Notes: generated by a model not told the origin, from the sequence alone. A stretch of DNA of 64,000 nt from Rhodospirillales bacterium (GCA_021775095.1 JAJFII010000039.1:20253-84252), one strand, 5' to 3'. Positions 27,133 to 36,209 are shown, counted from the first letter of the stretch. Program-made: numbers and translations.

Positions 27133-28875
27133 ATGAGCAATTATTCAACGCCAACAAATCGAAGACTTACAGTTATAGCGCAAGACCCCGGTGTAAGGAC
27201 GGCAAAGGGTGGCGTGCTAATGACCAGGGTCAATGTGCCTGCCGAAACGCTGCTTGCCGGCCCGCGCGGCCATCGTGTTCAGGTTGTTGACTTCGATAGT
27301 TCGAAAAACGTTTTTTATAAATCAGGTGCCTCACGACTGGACAAGGACCTCTATTTGGATATCGACGATGGGAAAGTTCTGGAGTCTGATCCGCAATTTC
27401 ACGCGCAAAATGTCTATGCCATCGTTTCTTCGACGATTTTAAACTTTGAAAAAGCCCTTGGTCGGCATGTGAACTGGGGGTTTGACTATGGCACCCATCA
27501 AATCAAGGTTGCCCCGCACGCGTTCTCCGAAGCCAATGCGTTCTATTCACGCCGAGATGAGGGCCTGCTATTTGGTTATTTTCCCTCGAAAAATCGAAAA
27601 AAAAAGATATTTACCTGTTTGTCCCATGACATTGTCGTTCATGAAACAACCCATGCCCTTTTGGACGGTTTAAAACGACAATATATTCGTCCTTCGTCGG
27701 CGGATCAGGCGGCTTTTCATGAAGCTTATGCGGATATCGTTGCTCTTCTGTCTGTGTTTAGCAGTCAAGACCTTGTGGGCCACGGTTTGTCATCGTTGCG
27801 CCGGGACGAGGATGGGACCTGTTCACTGAAAGACGTTGAGCAAACAATTTATGACTCCTTTCTCTCTGGACTCGCGGAACAAATGGGTACGGAACTTTTA
27901 GGCCTTAATCGCAATGCGTTAAGACGATCCATTGATTTGCCTCCGTCACCGAGATATCTAAAAATGGCCGCATACGAAGAACCCCATTTACGTGGCGAGG
28001 TTCTTGTTGCTGCGGTTATGCAGGCTTTTATTCATGTTTGGTGGCGTCGCCTTATTGGGAAGTCTGGCATTAAAACAATATTTGATCACAAGTTGCGGCC
28101 GAGTGTCGCCAACAAGAAAGTTGAGGTTTGGCGTGTCATAGAAGAAGGAGCGACGGCGGCAAAACATCTCTTACAACTGGTGATCCGTGCTCTGGACTAT
28201 ATGCCGCCCGTTGATATTTGTTTTGGCGATTTTTTAAGCGCGGTTGTTACCGCCGACAGCGAAGCATGTCCAGATGACAGCCGATATGAATACCGCAAAA
28301 GATTGCTTCAGTCGTTTGCCGATTATGGAATAAAACCATCGTCTTCAAATGCCAGGGTACCTGGTCGATGGGCGACGCCAGTGGGGAATTTTACTTACGG
28401 CCATTCCCATTTTGAGCCTATGCGGTGGGACCGAGAGGCGGTTTTTAGATTTATTTGGGAAAATCAAACGCCCCTGAATTTGACGAAAAAGGCCCTAACG
28501 ACCGTTGAATCCGTGAAACCTGTGGTCCGTATTGCGCCGGATGGTTTTACCCTAAATGAAGTCGTCGTTGAATATTTTCAGTCGATAGCGCTGCGCGCGG
28601 ACGAACTTCAGGCAATGAACGTTCGTAAACCAAAAGAGATGCCCGCTTGGCAAACCGTCCAGCTTTACGGCGGGTCTACATTGATTTTTGATGAATTTGG
28701 CCGGCTCAAGTTTGATATTGGAAATCACATTAACAGCCCCCAGCAAAATGAAAAACTAGAAGCCCTGTGGGCAAGAGGTGCTTTTAAAAAAGAATTTTCA
28801 ACGGAAAGAACCTTTGCGCGGTTACACCGTGAAAAATCCTTGCGGCAATCGATCTTAACTGGGGAGCAATGGTAA
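27133..28875 (+). CDS. Island thermolysin-like zinc metallopeptidase (gluzincin, 580 aa)
   Basis: The ATG at 27133 has GGGGA 6 bp upstream; an in-frame TTG just before it is less likely. The active site is visible: HETTH at residues 170-174 inside VVHETTHALLDGLKRQY, and a second helix FHEAYADIVALL with E197 as the third zinc ligand and an Asp four residues on, as in the M4 NEAxSD motif. The spacing fits gluzincins. There is no signal peptide or pro-domain, so it should act in the cytosol or leave by another route. The C-terminal 300 residues have no recognised domain. It overlaps or abuts the next gene (CAATGGTAACAATG). Confidence 0.85.
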   Translation: MSNYSTPTNRRLTVIAQDPGVRTAKGGVLMTRVNVPAETLLAGPRGHRVQVVDFDSSKNVFYKSGASRLDKDLYLDIDDGKVLESDPQFHAQNVYAIVSSTILNFEKALGRHVNWGFDYGTHQIKVAPHAFSEANAFYSRRDEGLLFGYFPSKNRKKKIFTCLSHDIVVHETTHALLDGLKRQYIRPSSADQAAFHEAYADIVALLSVFSSQDLVGHGLSSLRRDEDGTCSLKDVEQTIYDSFLSGLAEQMGTELLGLNRNALRRSIDLPPSPRYLKMAAYEEPHLRGEVLVAAVMQAFIHVWWRRLIGKSGIKTIFDHKLRPSVANKKVEVWRVIEEGATAAKHLLQLVIRALDYMPPVDICFGDFLSAVVTADSEACPDDSRYEYRKRLLQSFADYGIKPSSSNARVPGRWATPVGNFTYGHSHFEPMRWDREAVFRFIWENQTPLNLTKKALTTVESVKPVVRIAPDGFTLNEVVVEYFQSIALRADELQAMNVRKPKEMPAWQTVQLYGGSTLIFDEFGRLKFDIGNHINSPQQNEKLEALWARGAFKKEFSTERTFARLHREKSLRQSILTGEQW

Positions 28876-28877
28876 CA

Positions 28878-30143
28878 ATGCCAGCAACACATCAACCCGA
28901 AGATATTGAGATCCACACTTATCAAGTGGGGTTTGGCGACTGCTTCTTATTGGTCTTCAAATATGCTTCCTGTGACCGGCATGTCTTAATCGATTTTGGC
29001 TCCATGAAAAAACCCAAAGGAGCGGGCCGCAATCATATGGTTAAAATCGCAAAACAAATTAAGCGGGACTGCAAAGGAAGCCTCGATATCGTTGTGGCGA
29101 CCCATAGACATAAGGACCACATAAGTGGATTTGCGACAAATAAAAGGGGGACGGGTCCGGGCGACATTATTGCTTCCTGCAAGCCCAAAATCGTATTGCA
29201 ACCCTGGACGGAAAATCCGAATGCCGAAACAGATGCAAAAACCGCAGAAAAAGAAGCGGTACGGGCATTTACAAACTCTTTGAATAGCATGCACTCGGTC
29301 GCGTCTTCTGCGATAGATACGGCAAAATTGTTGCGGAGAACTACGAATAGAGTGACAACCGATCAATTGAACTTTATCGGCCAGGACAACATTACGAATG
29401 AGTCGGCTGTTGTCAATTTAATGACAATGGGGAAAAACTATTATGTCAACCATGGCGACAAAATTCCCATTGCGAATATATTGCCGGGCGTGAAACTTCA
29501 CATTTTGGGGCCGCCGTCCCTCAAACAGTCAAATACAATTCGCAAACAACGGCACCGAGATGCTGAGGAGTTCTGGCATTTACAAGCGGCGTCGAGCCAG
29601 GGAATTGGCAGTTCCAATCGAGACATTCTTTTCCCTGGTTATGAGACCAAAAAAGCACCCATACAAACACGCTGGTTTAGAAATCGAATGCGTAACTTGC
29701 AAGCGGAAATGATGTTATCCATAGTGCGAATTCTTGATGGTCAAATGAACAATACAAGTTTGATTCTTCTTTTCGAGACGGAAAATAAATCATTGTTGTT
29801 TCCGGGAGATGCGCAACTGGAAAACTGGCAGTATGCCCTTAGTCGGAATGAGAATACCGATCTATTAAGCCAGGTGGACGTCTACAAAGTCGGTCACCAC
29901 GGAAGCTTAAACGCCACGCCAAAGTCGCTCTGGAAACTCTTCGAAAAGAAATCGATCAAGGCTTCGCCAACCCGCCTAAAGAGCCTTTTGTCGACCCTTG
30001 AGGGATTTCATGGCCACAAGGAGTCCGGGACAGAAGTGCCGAGAAACAAATTGGTAAGCTCCTTAAAAAGGAACACCGATTTTGCTACCACACAAGCCTA
30101 TACCACGTCCGAACTCAGCCGGGTTGTTCATCTCAAAGCTTAA
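28878..30143 (+). CDS. Island metallo-beta-lactamase-fold hydrolase (ComEC/Rec2-like)
   Basis: 421 residues from the ATG at 28878; the ATG at 28869 overlaps the previous stop but sits only 2 bp from GGGGAG. The MBL metal site is present: H76-x-H78-x-D80-H81 in ATHRHKDH, an Asp near 311 in FPGDAQ, and H340-H341 in KVGHHGSLN. The GHHGS ending and N-terminal YQVGFGDCFLLVF are typical of ComEC/Rec2-type MBL domains, many of which are nucleases or phosphoesterases, without the ComEC membrane part. No signal peptide is seen, so it is likely cytosolic. It is the sixth gene of the island operon. Confidence 0.88.
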   Translation: MPATHQPEDIEIHTYQVGFGDCFLLVFKYASCDRHVLIDFGSMKKPKGAGRNHMVKIAKQIKRDCKGSLDIVVATHRHKDHISGFATNKRGTGPGDIIASCKPKIVLQPWTENPNAETDAKTAEKEAVRAFTNSLNSMHSVASSAIDTAKLLRRTTNRVTTDQLNFIGQDNITNESAVVNLMTMGKNYYVNHGDKIPIANILPGVKLHILGPPSLKQSNTIRKQRHRDAEEFWHLQAASSQGIGSSNRDILFPGYETKKAPIQTRWFRNRMRNLQAEMMLSIVRILDGQMNNTSLILLFETENKSLLFPGDAQLENWQYALSRNENTDLLSQVDVYKVGHHGSLNATPKSLWKLFEKKSIKASPTRLKSLLSTLEGFHGHKESGTEVPRNKLVSSLKRNTDFATTQAYTTSELSRVVHLKA

Positions 30144-30160
30144 ACGGAAAGGAATGAACC

Positions 30161-30943
30161 ATGTGTCGCGAGCCAATGATTTGCAAACCAAAGTCTTTGC
30201 CACAAAATCAACTTGTTGAAGCCGCTAAGCGCGCCCAAACAATCAACCCAGTGAATGCACCTTCATTGGGTGGCTTCGTACGGTCGGTCAGAAATTTTAA
30301 TCCCACCCCCCTGAGGCTAGCCGCTCTAACAAGTAAATATTGGGGGTCCCGGGGCGTTACTCTGACTGTAGGATATCTCGACAATCCACCTTACGATTTA
30401 CAAAATCGAATTCTGTCACATTTGAATGCCTGGTCGGCCTATTCAAATGTGAAATTTGAGGAAAGCCAAACGGACCCTCAGGTTCGAATTTCCCGCGATG
30501 GCGGTCCGGATGGCGGATTTTGGTCCTATATGGGAACGGATATCCTAAGTATCGACAATGATAGAGCGACGATGAACCTCGAAGGGTTCACGATGCAAAC
30601 AGAGGATGCGGAGTTTTTTCGAGTTGTAAGGCATGAAGCAGGCCACACCTTAGGGTTTCCGCACGAACATATGCGGCGACAACTGGTTAACAAAATAGAT
30701 CCCAAAAAGGCGATCAAATACTTCAAAAAGACCGATGGATGGTCGCCTGAGGAAGTAAAACATCAGGTGCTTACGCCGCTAGAAGTCCGGTCAATTATGG
30801 GGACTGAGGATGCAGATGAAACATCAATTATGTGTTATCACATCCCAGGAGAAATAACCAAGAACGGAGACCCAATACTTGGCGGTAAAGATTTAAGCAA
30901 AGATGATAAAGAATTTGTTGGGCTGATTTACCCAATTCATTGA
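30161..30943 (+). CDS. Island astacin-like zinc metallopeptidase (M12 family)
   Basis: 260 residues. The metzincin zinc motif HEAGHTLGFPHEH is at residues 158-170, matching the astacin signature HExxHxxGFxHE, and the Met-turn SIMCYH is near residues 222-227, with the Tyr position also found in astacins. A helper segment WSAYSNVKFEES and a strand with VRISRD before the catalytic helix fit the family fold. There is no signal peptide. The first 60 residues could be a pro-region or substrate-binding part. Last gene of the island operon, 17 bp after the MBL gene. Confidence 0.88.
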   Translation: MCREPMICKPKSLPQNQLVEAAKRAQTINPVNAPSLGGFVRSVRNFNPTPLRLAALTSKYWGSRGVTLTVGYLDNPPYDLQNRILSHLNAWSAYSNVKFEESQTDPQVRISRDGGPDGGFWSYMGTDILSIDNDRATMNLEGFTMQTEDAEFFRVVRHEAGHTLGFPHEHMRRQLVNKIDPKKAIKYFKKTDGWSPEEVKHQVLTPLEVRSIMGTEDADETSIMCYHIPGEITKNGDPILGGKDLSKDDKEFVGLIYPIH

Positions 30944-30949
30944 AATGGC

Positions 30950-31470
30950 GCTGGATTGTCTTCAGCGTCGTTGCGATCGCCGAAACCGCGTGGATCCCAG
31001 ACATTTCTTGAAGGGGATCGATGAGCGAAATTTGCGCGTATTGTGACGATTTTTAATTGTGCTCCTGGTTTGCATGGGGTTCGCCGTTGAATAGAACAAT
31101 CCGGGTTATTTACAGGTGATTTACTGGCGGGAACCTTGAATTTGGCCGAGTGCCAGGGTCGGCCTGTCGGGGCCGCGTCGTTTTCGGCTTTTGCGCGTCG
31201 TACCGGTTGTCTATCTGGTATTGACCCTGCCGGCCGATCTCCGCCGCGACACAGATGCCGCCGGACGCACCCGTAAAACGCCGCCATTCGATGTGTTTTC
31301 AGCACCGGAAAATCCGCCTCAACACGGCGGTTACGACAGGCTGGAAATCCGAAACCAAAAGCGTACAATCTGTCGCCGCTGATCTCCTTGTTAAATTCGA
31401 CTTAAGCAATTGAATTGTAACGTGCTATCGGAAATCAGCGGTAACTTTTCATGCTTCTTTCAGGCTGGTG
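30950..31470 (-). mobile_element. Degenerate IS1380-family element, right copy
   Basis: On the minus strand, about 31465-31240 repeats the 5' part of the left copy (GFPACRNRRVEADF, then the disrupted G-G-x-I-T-S-N-G-G-V region). After a deletion, about 31140-30960 contains a segment resembling an IS1380 transposase end (KPGAQLKIVTIRANFAHRS). Frameshifts and the deletion make it inactive. It has the same orientation as the left copy, so the two bracket the 22-31 kb island as direct repeats. Confidence 0.55.
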
Positions 31471-31521
31471 CACCACGGTGTCCTTTAATTGGCGTTCCTG
31501 CACGGTGACGCCGACCCTTGC

Positions 31522-32418
31522 TCAGACGGTAATGACCCGGTTTCGTCCCTGCTCTTTGGCCATATATAATCCTTCGTCGGCGCGTTTTAACAACAGGTCG
31601 ATATTCTCGTCAGATTTACGGCCTTCGGTCATGCCGATGCTCATGGTAAATGTCAGAGGACCGGTTGGGGTTTCGACAACGATTTCACTAATTGCGATGC
31701 GAATACGTTCCGCCAGCAAGGTCGCAGGGTCGACACTGGTTTCCGGCAACAGGACGGCAAATTCCTCACCGCCGATCCGTCCAAGGGTATCTTCACCGCG
31801 CAGAGTCTCTTCAATCACCCGCACCGTCTCCTTTAGGGCGGCATCGCCGATATTGTGCCCATGGATATCATTGACCGCCTTAAAATGATCAATATCCAGC
31901 ATCAGGACTGTAAATGCGTGATTATAACGATTGCTCCGCAGCAATTCGTTATTACCGGTTTCCATAAAATGCCGTCGGTTGAAGGCACCGGTCAGGGGAT
32001 CCGTCGATGCCAGCAACTCAAGTTGCCGGGTGGCCGCCTGAAGTTTGAGAATATTGGATGCCCGGGTCCGGACAATTTGCGGTGATATTGGTTTGCGGAT
32101 AAAGTCCGTCGCGCCGATTTCTAGGCCCCGCTCCTCGTCCTCGTTGGTGCTGTTCGCCGTCAAAAAGACAACCGGAATCGACGACGTTGCTTCATTTTCC
32201 TTCAATCGCCGACAGACTTCATATCCGTCCATTTCCGGCATTTGAACGTCGAGAACAATCAGGTCAGGTTGCTCCCGTTCCGCCCATTCCAATGCCTCGG
32301 CGCCGGATTCGACAACAGTGACGTCGCCATAGGAGGCCAAAAGCGCCGACATCAGCTGACGAATCAGATTTTCATCGTCAACGACCAAAATTTTCTGGGT
32401 GGATTTTGCGCCTGTCAC
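31522..32418 (-). CDS. Response-regulator diguanylate cyclase (REC-GGDEF)
   Basis: 298 residues. The N-terminal receiver domain (about 8-125) has the acidic pair in VVDDENL and the phosphoacceptor Asp in DLIVLDVQMPEMDGYEV. The C-terminal GGDEF domain (about 135-298) has an active GGEEF motif (GRIGGEEFAVLLPE) and an upstream RxxD inhibitory I-site (RGED), so it should make cyclic di-GMP with product feedback. The layout is like a shortened PleD. No kinase gene is adjacent; a hybrid kinase lies at 43-45.5 kb. Its 3' end is about 50 bp from the island's right IS remnant. Confidence 0.95.
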   Translation of the reverse strand: MTGAKSTQKILVVDDENLIRQLMSALLASYGDVTVVESGAEALEWAEREQPDLIVLDVQMPEMDGYEVCRRLKENEATSSIPVVFLTANSTNEDEERGLEIGATDFIRKPISPQIVRTRASNILKLQAATRQLELLASTDPLTGAFNRRHFMETGNNELLRSNRYNHAFTVLMLDIDHFKAVNDIHGHNIGDAALKETVRVIEETLRGEDTLGRIGGEEFAVLLPETSVDPATLLAERIRIAISEIVVETPTGPLTFTMSIGMTEGRKSDENIDLLLKRADEGLYMAKEQGRNRVITV

Positions 32419-32604
32419 TGCTGCCCGTTCCTTCGTCCCATAGATGCCGACATGACATTAAGCCAGATATCAATCCTTATGGTGCTCCCGTGTGTTGGGC
32501 AACAGGTAGATAATCACCGCAAACTGGCAATATATCTGGCTATCACGTTTTCGATATGAATCAAACAGCAACATACGTAGGCGTGCAAGCCCTCAATGGT
32601 CTGC

Positions 32605-33243
32605 CTATTGGGAATCCGCCTTAAGCAATGTGGTTTTTTTCTTCAATTCTTCGATCAGGCCTGCCACTTCGCCATTTTTTTGGCGAACAATGGATCCAAA
32701 ATCAGAGCGCAGGGTACTGCTCATTGATGTGCCTTCAACAACAACATCCAATATTTTATAAATGGTACCGTTGGTTCCGACCCGCCAATTCACCCGAATG
32801 GGTTTGGCACCACCGGGTCGTTTGATCTCTGAAAAAACCGTGACCGTTGTTTCGTTTTCCTGGCGCGCGTCTTTTAAACTCAGGGCTTCGCCCGCATAGC
32901 TTTTAAAGCGGTCGACATAGGAAATCACCATTAAGTCTTCAAACAGGCCCAAATATTCTTCTTTTTCCGCCTCCGAGGCTTTGTTCCAATGGCGCCCCAA
33001 GACAAATTTACCGATGGATTTTACTGCAAATTTTTCATTGAACAAAATCCGGAACTGCGTCACCCGGGCGGCTTTTGCCGTATCCTTAGCGGTTAACGAC
33101 TTAATGGCCTGATCGGCGACGGCCTGAATAAACTGGCGTGAACCTTCCTCTATTTCCGCAGCTCTGGCGGAAAAACTCAGGCCGGAAAAGGCAATGAAGC
33201 CAATAAGCGCCCCAACCAAACCAAACCGATTAATCATTCTCAT
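32605..33243 (-). CDS. mlaC: MlaC-family phospholipid-binding periplasmic protein
   Basis: 212 residues with a signal peptide ending SFSARA at about residue 28. The mature domain has the MlaC/Ttg2D pattern: FNEKFAVKSIGKFVLGRHWNKAS, then EYLGLFEDLMVISYVDRFKSYAGE, and the strand KILDVVVEGTSM. It carries phospholipids between the outer-membrane MlaA complex and the inner-membrane MlaFEDB transporter. Its start overlaps the end of mlaA by 4 bp, so the two are co-translated. No MlaFED genes are in the window. Confidence 0.93.
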   Translation of the reverse strand: MRMINRFGLVGALIGFIAFSGLSFSARAAEIEEGSRQFIQAVADQAIKSLTAKDTAKAARVTQFRILFNEKFAVKSIGKFVLGRHWNKASEAEKEEYLGLFEDLMVISYVDRFKSYAGEALSLKDARQENETTVTVFSEIKRPGGAKPIRVNWRVGTNGTIYKILDVVVEGTSMSSTLRSDFGSIVRQKNGEVAGLIEELKKKTTLLKADSQ

Positions 33244-34067
33244 TCTCTCCGCGACAACTCATTAACGTTGATATCCGGACTGTCGGGAAAACCGGCAGTA
33301 AGGTTGGCGTCCACTTGATCCTGGATCAATCCATTGGATATCTCATGCGTCCGCCGTTGTCGATACAGGCTACGGATTGCCGCGTAGAAATCAAGCGATG
33401 ACTTTTCCACTTCGTTCAAAAGTTCGAGATTAGCGGTGCGTTGATCAATCGTATTAACAAAGGCCCGTGACAGGGCTAGCTCCGTGCGGTCCGTATTGGT
33501 TGACCACAAATTAAGGGGATCCGTCAACATGTCGACAACAAGGCCGACCGTATCGCGGGGGTTAGACGGACCAAACAGCGGCAACATCAAAAACGGACCC
33601 GATGGCACCCCCCAGACCGCCAGCGTTTGACCAAAGTCTTCCGGTTGCGCCGGCATGCCCAATTCGGCGGCGACGTCAGCAAGGCCGAATATACCAACGG
33701 TTGAATTGACCAAAAACCGAGAAATCGTCGCCATTGAGTGGTCAAGTTCGCCCTGCAGGATGTTATTCAGCAAGATGACCGGCGTCCGCAAGTTATTGAG
33801 AAAATTACTTAATCCGGTACGCGCTGTGGCGGGCACCATATCGCGGTAGGTTTCGGCAATCGGTTTAAGGACGGTGGCATCGATGCCCCGGTTGACGGCA
33901 AAAATCTGTCGATTGGTGGGCTCCAGCGGGTCATTCACCTGCATAAATTCGATTACCGCCTCCGGGTCGGCCGGGTCGGGCATATTTGCACATCCGGTTA
34001 CCAGGAACAGGACACAGAGAACCCGCGTAACGGCGCAGGGAAACGGGGATGATAGGGAAATATTCAT
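33240..34067 (-). CDS. mlaA: MlaA/VacJ-family outer-membrane lipoprotein
   Basis: 275 residues from the ATG at 34067; an upstream TTG-started extension lacks a signal. A lipoprotein signal ends VTGC with Cys26. The core has MlaA hallmarks: DPLEPTNRQIFAVNRGID, NFLNNLRTPVILLNNILQG, LVNSTVGIFGLADVA, then GVPSGPFLMLPLFGPSNPRDTVG. It removes mislocalised phospholipids from the outer leaflet and passes them to MlaC, which is encoded directly downstream with a 4-bp overlap. Confidence 0.95.
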   Translation of the reverse strand: MNISLSSPFPCAVTRVLCVLFLVTGCANMPDPADPEAVIEFMQVNDPLEPTNRQIFAVNRGIDATVLKPIAETYRDMVPATARTGLSNFLNNLRTPVILLNNILQGELDHSMATISRFLVNSTVGIFGLADVAAELGMPAQPEDFGQTLAVWGVPSGPFLMLPLFGPSNPRDTVGLVVDMLTDPLNLWSTNTDRTELALSRAFVNTIDQRTANLELLNEVEKSSLDFYAAIRSLYRQRRTHEISNGLIQDQVDANLTAGFPDSPDINVNELSRRE

Positions 34068-34170
34068 GGCCGAATTGTGACGCGGCACCGTTACCAATCC
34101 GTTAACGCCTATCGATAAATAAAATTAATTTCCAAGCGCCGTCAGGGCTTGGATCAGGCGATTTTTTATT

Positions 34171-34210
34171 TTAAATAAAGACATAAAGATATCTTGATAT
34201 TGTTATTTAA
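34171..34210. promoter_or_regulatory. Concentric dyad operator upstream of the metF-metH operon
   Basis: A perfect inner palindrome AAGATATCTT (34186-34195) is nested in an outer perfect pair TTAAATAA (34171-34178) and TTATTTAA (34203-34210), with both dyads sharing the centre 34190.5. It lies just before the ArsR-methyltransferase gene. This is what an autoregulated ArsR-family site would look like; SahR binding is inferred. Confidence 0.6.
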
Positions 34211-34252
34211 ACAGGTAAAATGCCCCGTCATATCCACCTCGGGAAACAGATT

Positions 34253-35254
34253 ATGGACGATCTTTTAACTGCCTTAAAAGCCATTGCGGAACCGACTCGT
34301 TTGCGCATTATGGCGCTTTGCTTAAGGGGCGAACTTACCGTCAGTGAGTTGGTTCGTATATTGGGCCAAAGTCAGCCGCGGATTTCCAGGCATCTAAAAC
34401 TGTTGACCGAAGCCGGGTTACTGATGCGTATCCGTGAGGGTTCGTGGGTCTTTCACCGGGCGGCCCAATCGGGTATTGGTGCCGACTTAACGGCGCAACT
34501 GGCAAATCTGATACCAACCGGTGACCGCCTCATTGCCCGTGACCGTGACCGCCTGCTGGACGTCAAACGGAGCCGCAGTGAATCCGCTGAGATTTATTTC
34601 AGGGAAATTGCCGCCAAGTGGGACGAAATGAGAACTCTGCACGTTGACGACAGGGAAATCGACAACGCGATCATCGAAATCCTCGATTGGGGGCGAATCT
34701 CTTCAATGATCGACTTGGGCACGGGGACCGGACATTTGTTGGAACGATTTGGCCCGCGCCTCGATCAGGCCGAAGGCATCGACCTGTCACGGGAAATGCT
34801 GGCAATTGCCCGGTCCAATCTGGAAGCCGCTAATCTGCCCCATTGTCAGGTCCGACAGGGAAATATTTATCAGTTGCCGAACACCACTGAAAGTTTTGAT
34901 CTGGCGATCTTTCATCAGGTTCTGCACTTTGTTGATGATCAGGTTCAGGCCATTCATGAAGCGGCACGGGTTCTAAAACCCGGCGGGCAACTGGTGGTCG
35001 TCGATTTTGCCCCCCATGAGATCGAAAGCCTGCGCGAAATTGACAACCACCGCCGATTGGGATTTGCCGACAGCGAAACAGAAGCCTGGTTCCGGGCTGC
35101 CGGCCTGGTACCGAAGACAGTCATAAAACTGGCCGGGTCGCCCTTGACGGTTTGCATCTGGGTCGCCGAAAAACCGAATTCGACCGTGCGCGAAGACGTA
35201 ACATCCCCCATTGCGCCACCCCTAACACAGCAGAATAACGGATTGCCACAATGA
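34253..35254 (+). CDS. ArsR-family regulator fused to SAM-dependent methyltransferase (SahR-like)
   Basis: 333 residues from the ATG at 34253 (MDDLLTALKA); the ATG at 34220 would add 11 residues and cannot be ruled out. Residues about 1-85 form an ArsR winged helix (EPTRLRIMALCL, SELVRILGQSQPRISRHLKLL). Residues about 130-300 form a class I methyltransferase fold with the SAM loop DLGTGTGHLLERFG and VVDFAPHE. Such fusions next to metF-metH act as SAH-responsive repressors of methionine-cycle genes, with the methyltransferase part probably only binding SAH. It overlaps metF by 4 bp. Confidence 0.9.
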   Translation: MDDLLTALKAIAEPTRLRIMALCLRGELTVSELVRILGQSQPRISRHLKLLTEAGLLMRIREGSWVFHRAAQSGIGADLTAQLANLIPTGDRLIARDRDRLLDVKRSRSESAEIYFREIAAKWDEMRTLHVDDREIDNAIIEILDWGRISSMIDLGTGTGHLLERFGPRLDQAEGIDLSREMLAIARSNLEAANLPHCQVRQGNIYQLPNTTESFDLAIFHQVLHFVDDQVQAIHEAARVLKPGGQLVVVDFAPHEIESLREIDNHRRLGFADSETEAWFRAAGLVPKTVIKLAGSPLTVCIWVAEKPNSTVREDVTSPIAPPLTQQNNGLPQ

Positions 35255-36207
35255 CCAGAAGAAATACGCCTCCCGGAATTATGAATTTGTCATCGCGCGG
35301 GCGGGCACCATCGTCGGAATTGGCGATTGCTGCTCCCCTGCCCCGCGATATTAGCGTTTCCTTTGAGTTTTTTCCGCCGGAAACGGAAAAAGCCAGTGCA
35401 ACCCTGTGGAGTTCCGTGCAGCGCCTGGCACCCCTCAATCCCAGTTACGTGTCGGTCACCTATGGTGCCGGCGGCACGACCCGTGAGCGGACCCATAACA
35501 CGGTATCGCGCATTCGCAACGAAACCCCGTTAACGCCGGCCGCTCATCTCACCTGTGTCGGTGCGACCCGCGATGAAGTTGACGCCGTCGCCCGTCAATA
35601 TTGGGCGGCAGGCGTCCATCACATTGTCGCCCTCAGGGGCGATCCGCCAAAAGGTGCCAATCGGTACGAACCCCATGCGGCGGGTTACGCCTACGCCGCG
35701 GATCTTGTTGCCGGCCTCAAAAAGGTTGCAAATTTCGAGATCAGCGTCGCCGCCTATCCGGAACCCCATCCGGAAGCGGCCAATGCAGAGGCCGATCTGG
35801 ACAATCTGAAGCGCAAAATTGACGCCGGTGCGACGCAGGCCATAACCCAGTTCTTTTTTAATATTGATACTTACCTGCGGTTTCTCGAACGGGCCCGTGC
35901 GGCCGGCATCACCGTACCGATTATTCCCGGAATCCTGCCGGTGACCAACTTCAAACGGGTTGCCGAATTTTCCAAAAGATGTGGTGCGGAAATTCCAACG
36001 TGGATGGCCGAGCTGTTTGACGGTCTCGATGAAGAACCGGAGGCCAGGAAACTGGTCGCCGCCAGTTTGGCCGCCGAGCAATGCCGCGCCTTAAGCGCCA
36101 ACGGCGTAAATCAATTTCATTTTTATACCATGAACCGGGCCGACCTGTGTTTTGCCATATGCCATATGCTGGGTGTCCGTCCCGAACCGATTACGAAAGC
36201 CGCCTGA
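35251..36207 (+). CDS. metF: Methylenetetrahydrofolate reductase
   Basis: 318 residues. It has the MTHFR TIM-barrel motifs: SFEFFPPET with the catalytic Glu, [37 protein letters not shown], and [14 protein letters not shown]. It reduces 5,10-methylene-THF to 5-methyl-THF with FAD and NADH, supplying the methyl donor for MetH. The start overlaps the regulator gene by 4 bp, and the stop is 2 bp before the metH ATG, so the three genes form one tightly coupled operon. Confidence 0.97.
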   Translation: MTRRNTPPGIMNLSSRGRAPSSELAIAAPLPRDISVSFEFFPPETEKASATLWSSVQRLAPLNPSYVSVTYGAGGTTRERTHNTVSRIRNETPLTPAAHLTCVGATRDEVDAVARQYWAAGVHHIVALRGDPPKGANRYEPHAAGYAYAADLVAGLKKVANFEISVAAYPEPHPEAANAEADLDNLKRKIDAGATQAITQFFFNIDTYLRFLERARAAGITVPIIPGILPVTNFKRVAEFSKRCGAEIPTWMAELFDGLDEEPEARKLVAASLAAEQCRALSANGVNQFHFYTMNRADLCFAICHMLGVRPEPITKAA

Positions 36208-36209
36208 CC

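Noticed and set aside
22233..30943. Interpretation of the island as a restriction-modification, CRISPR or toxin-antitoxin locus
   Set aside because: No methyltransferase, restriction motif, repeat-spacer array, Cas-like protein or small toxin/antitoxin pair can be seen.
30937..31368. 143-codon minus-strand ORF
   Set aside because: It runs through the degenerate IS1380-like remnant in mixed frames and is not an intact gene.
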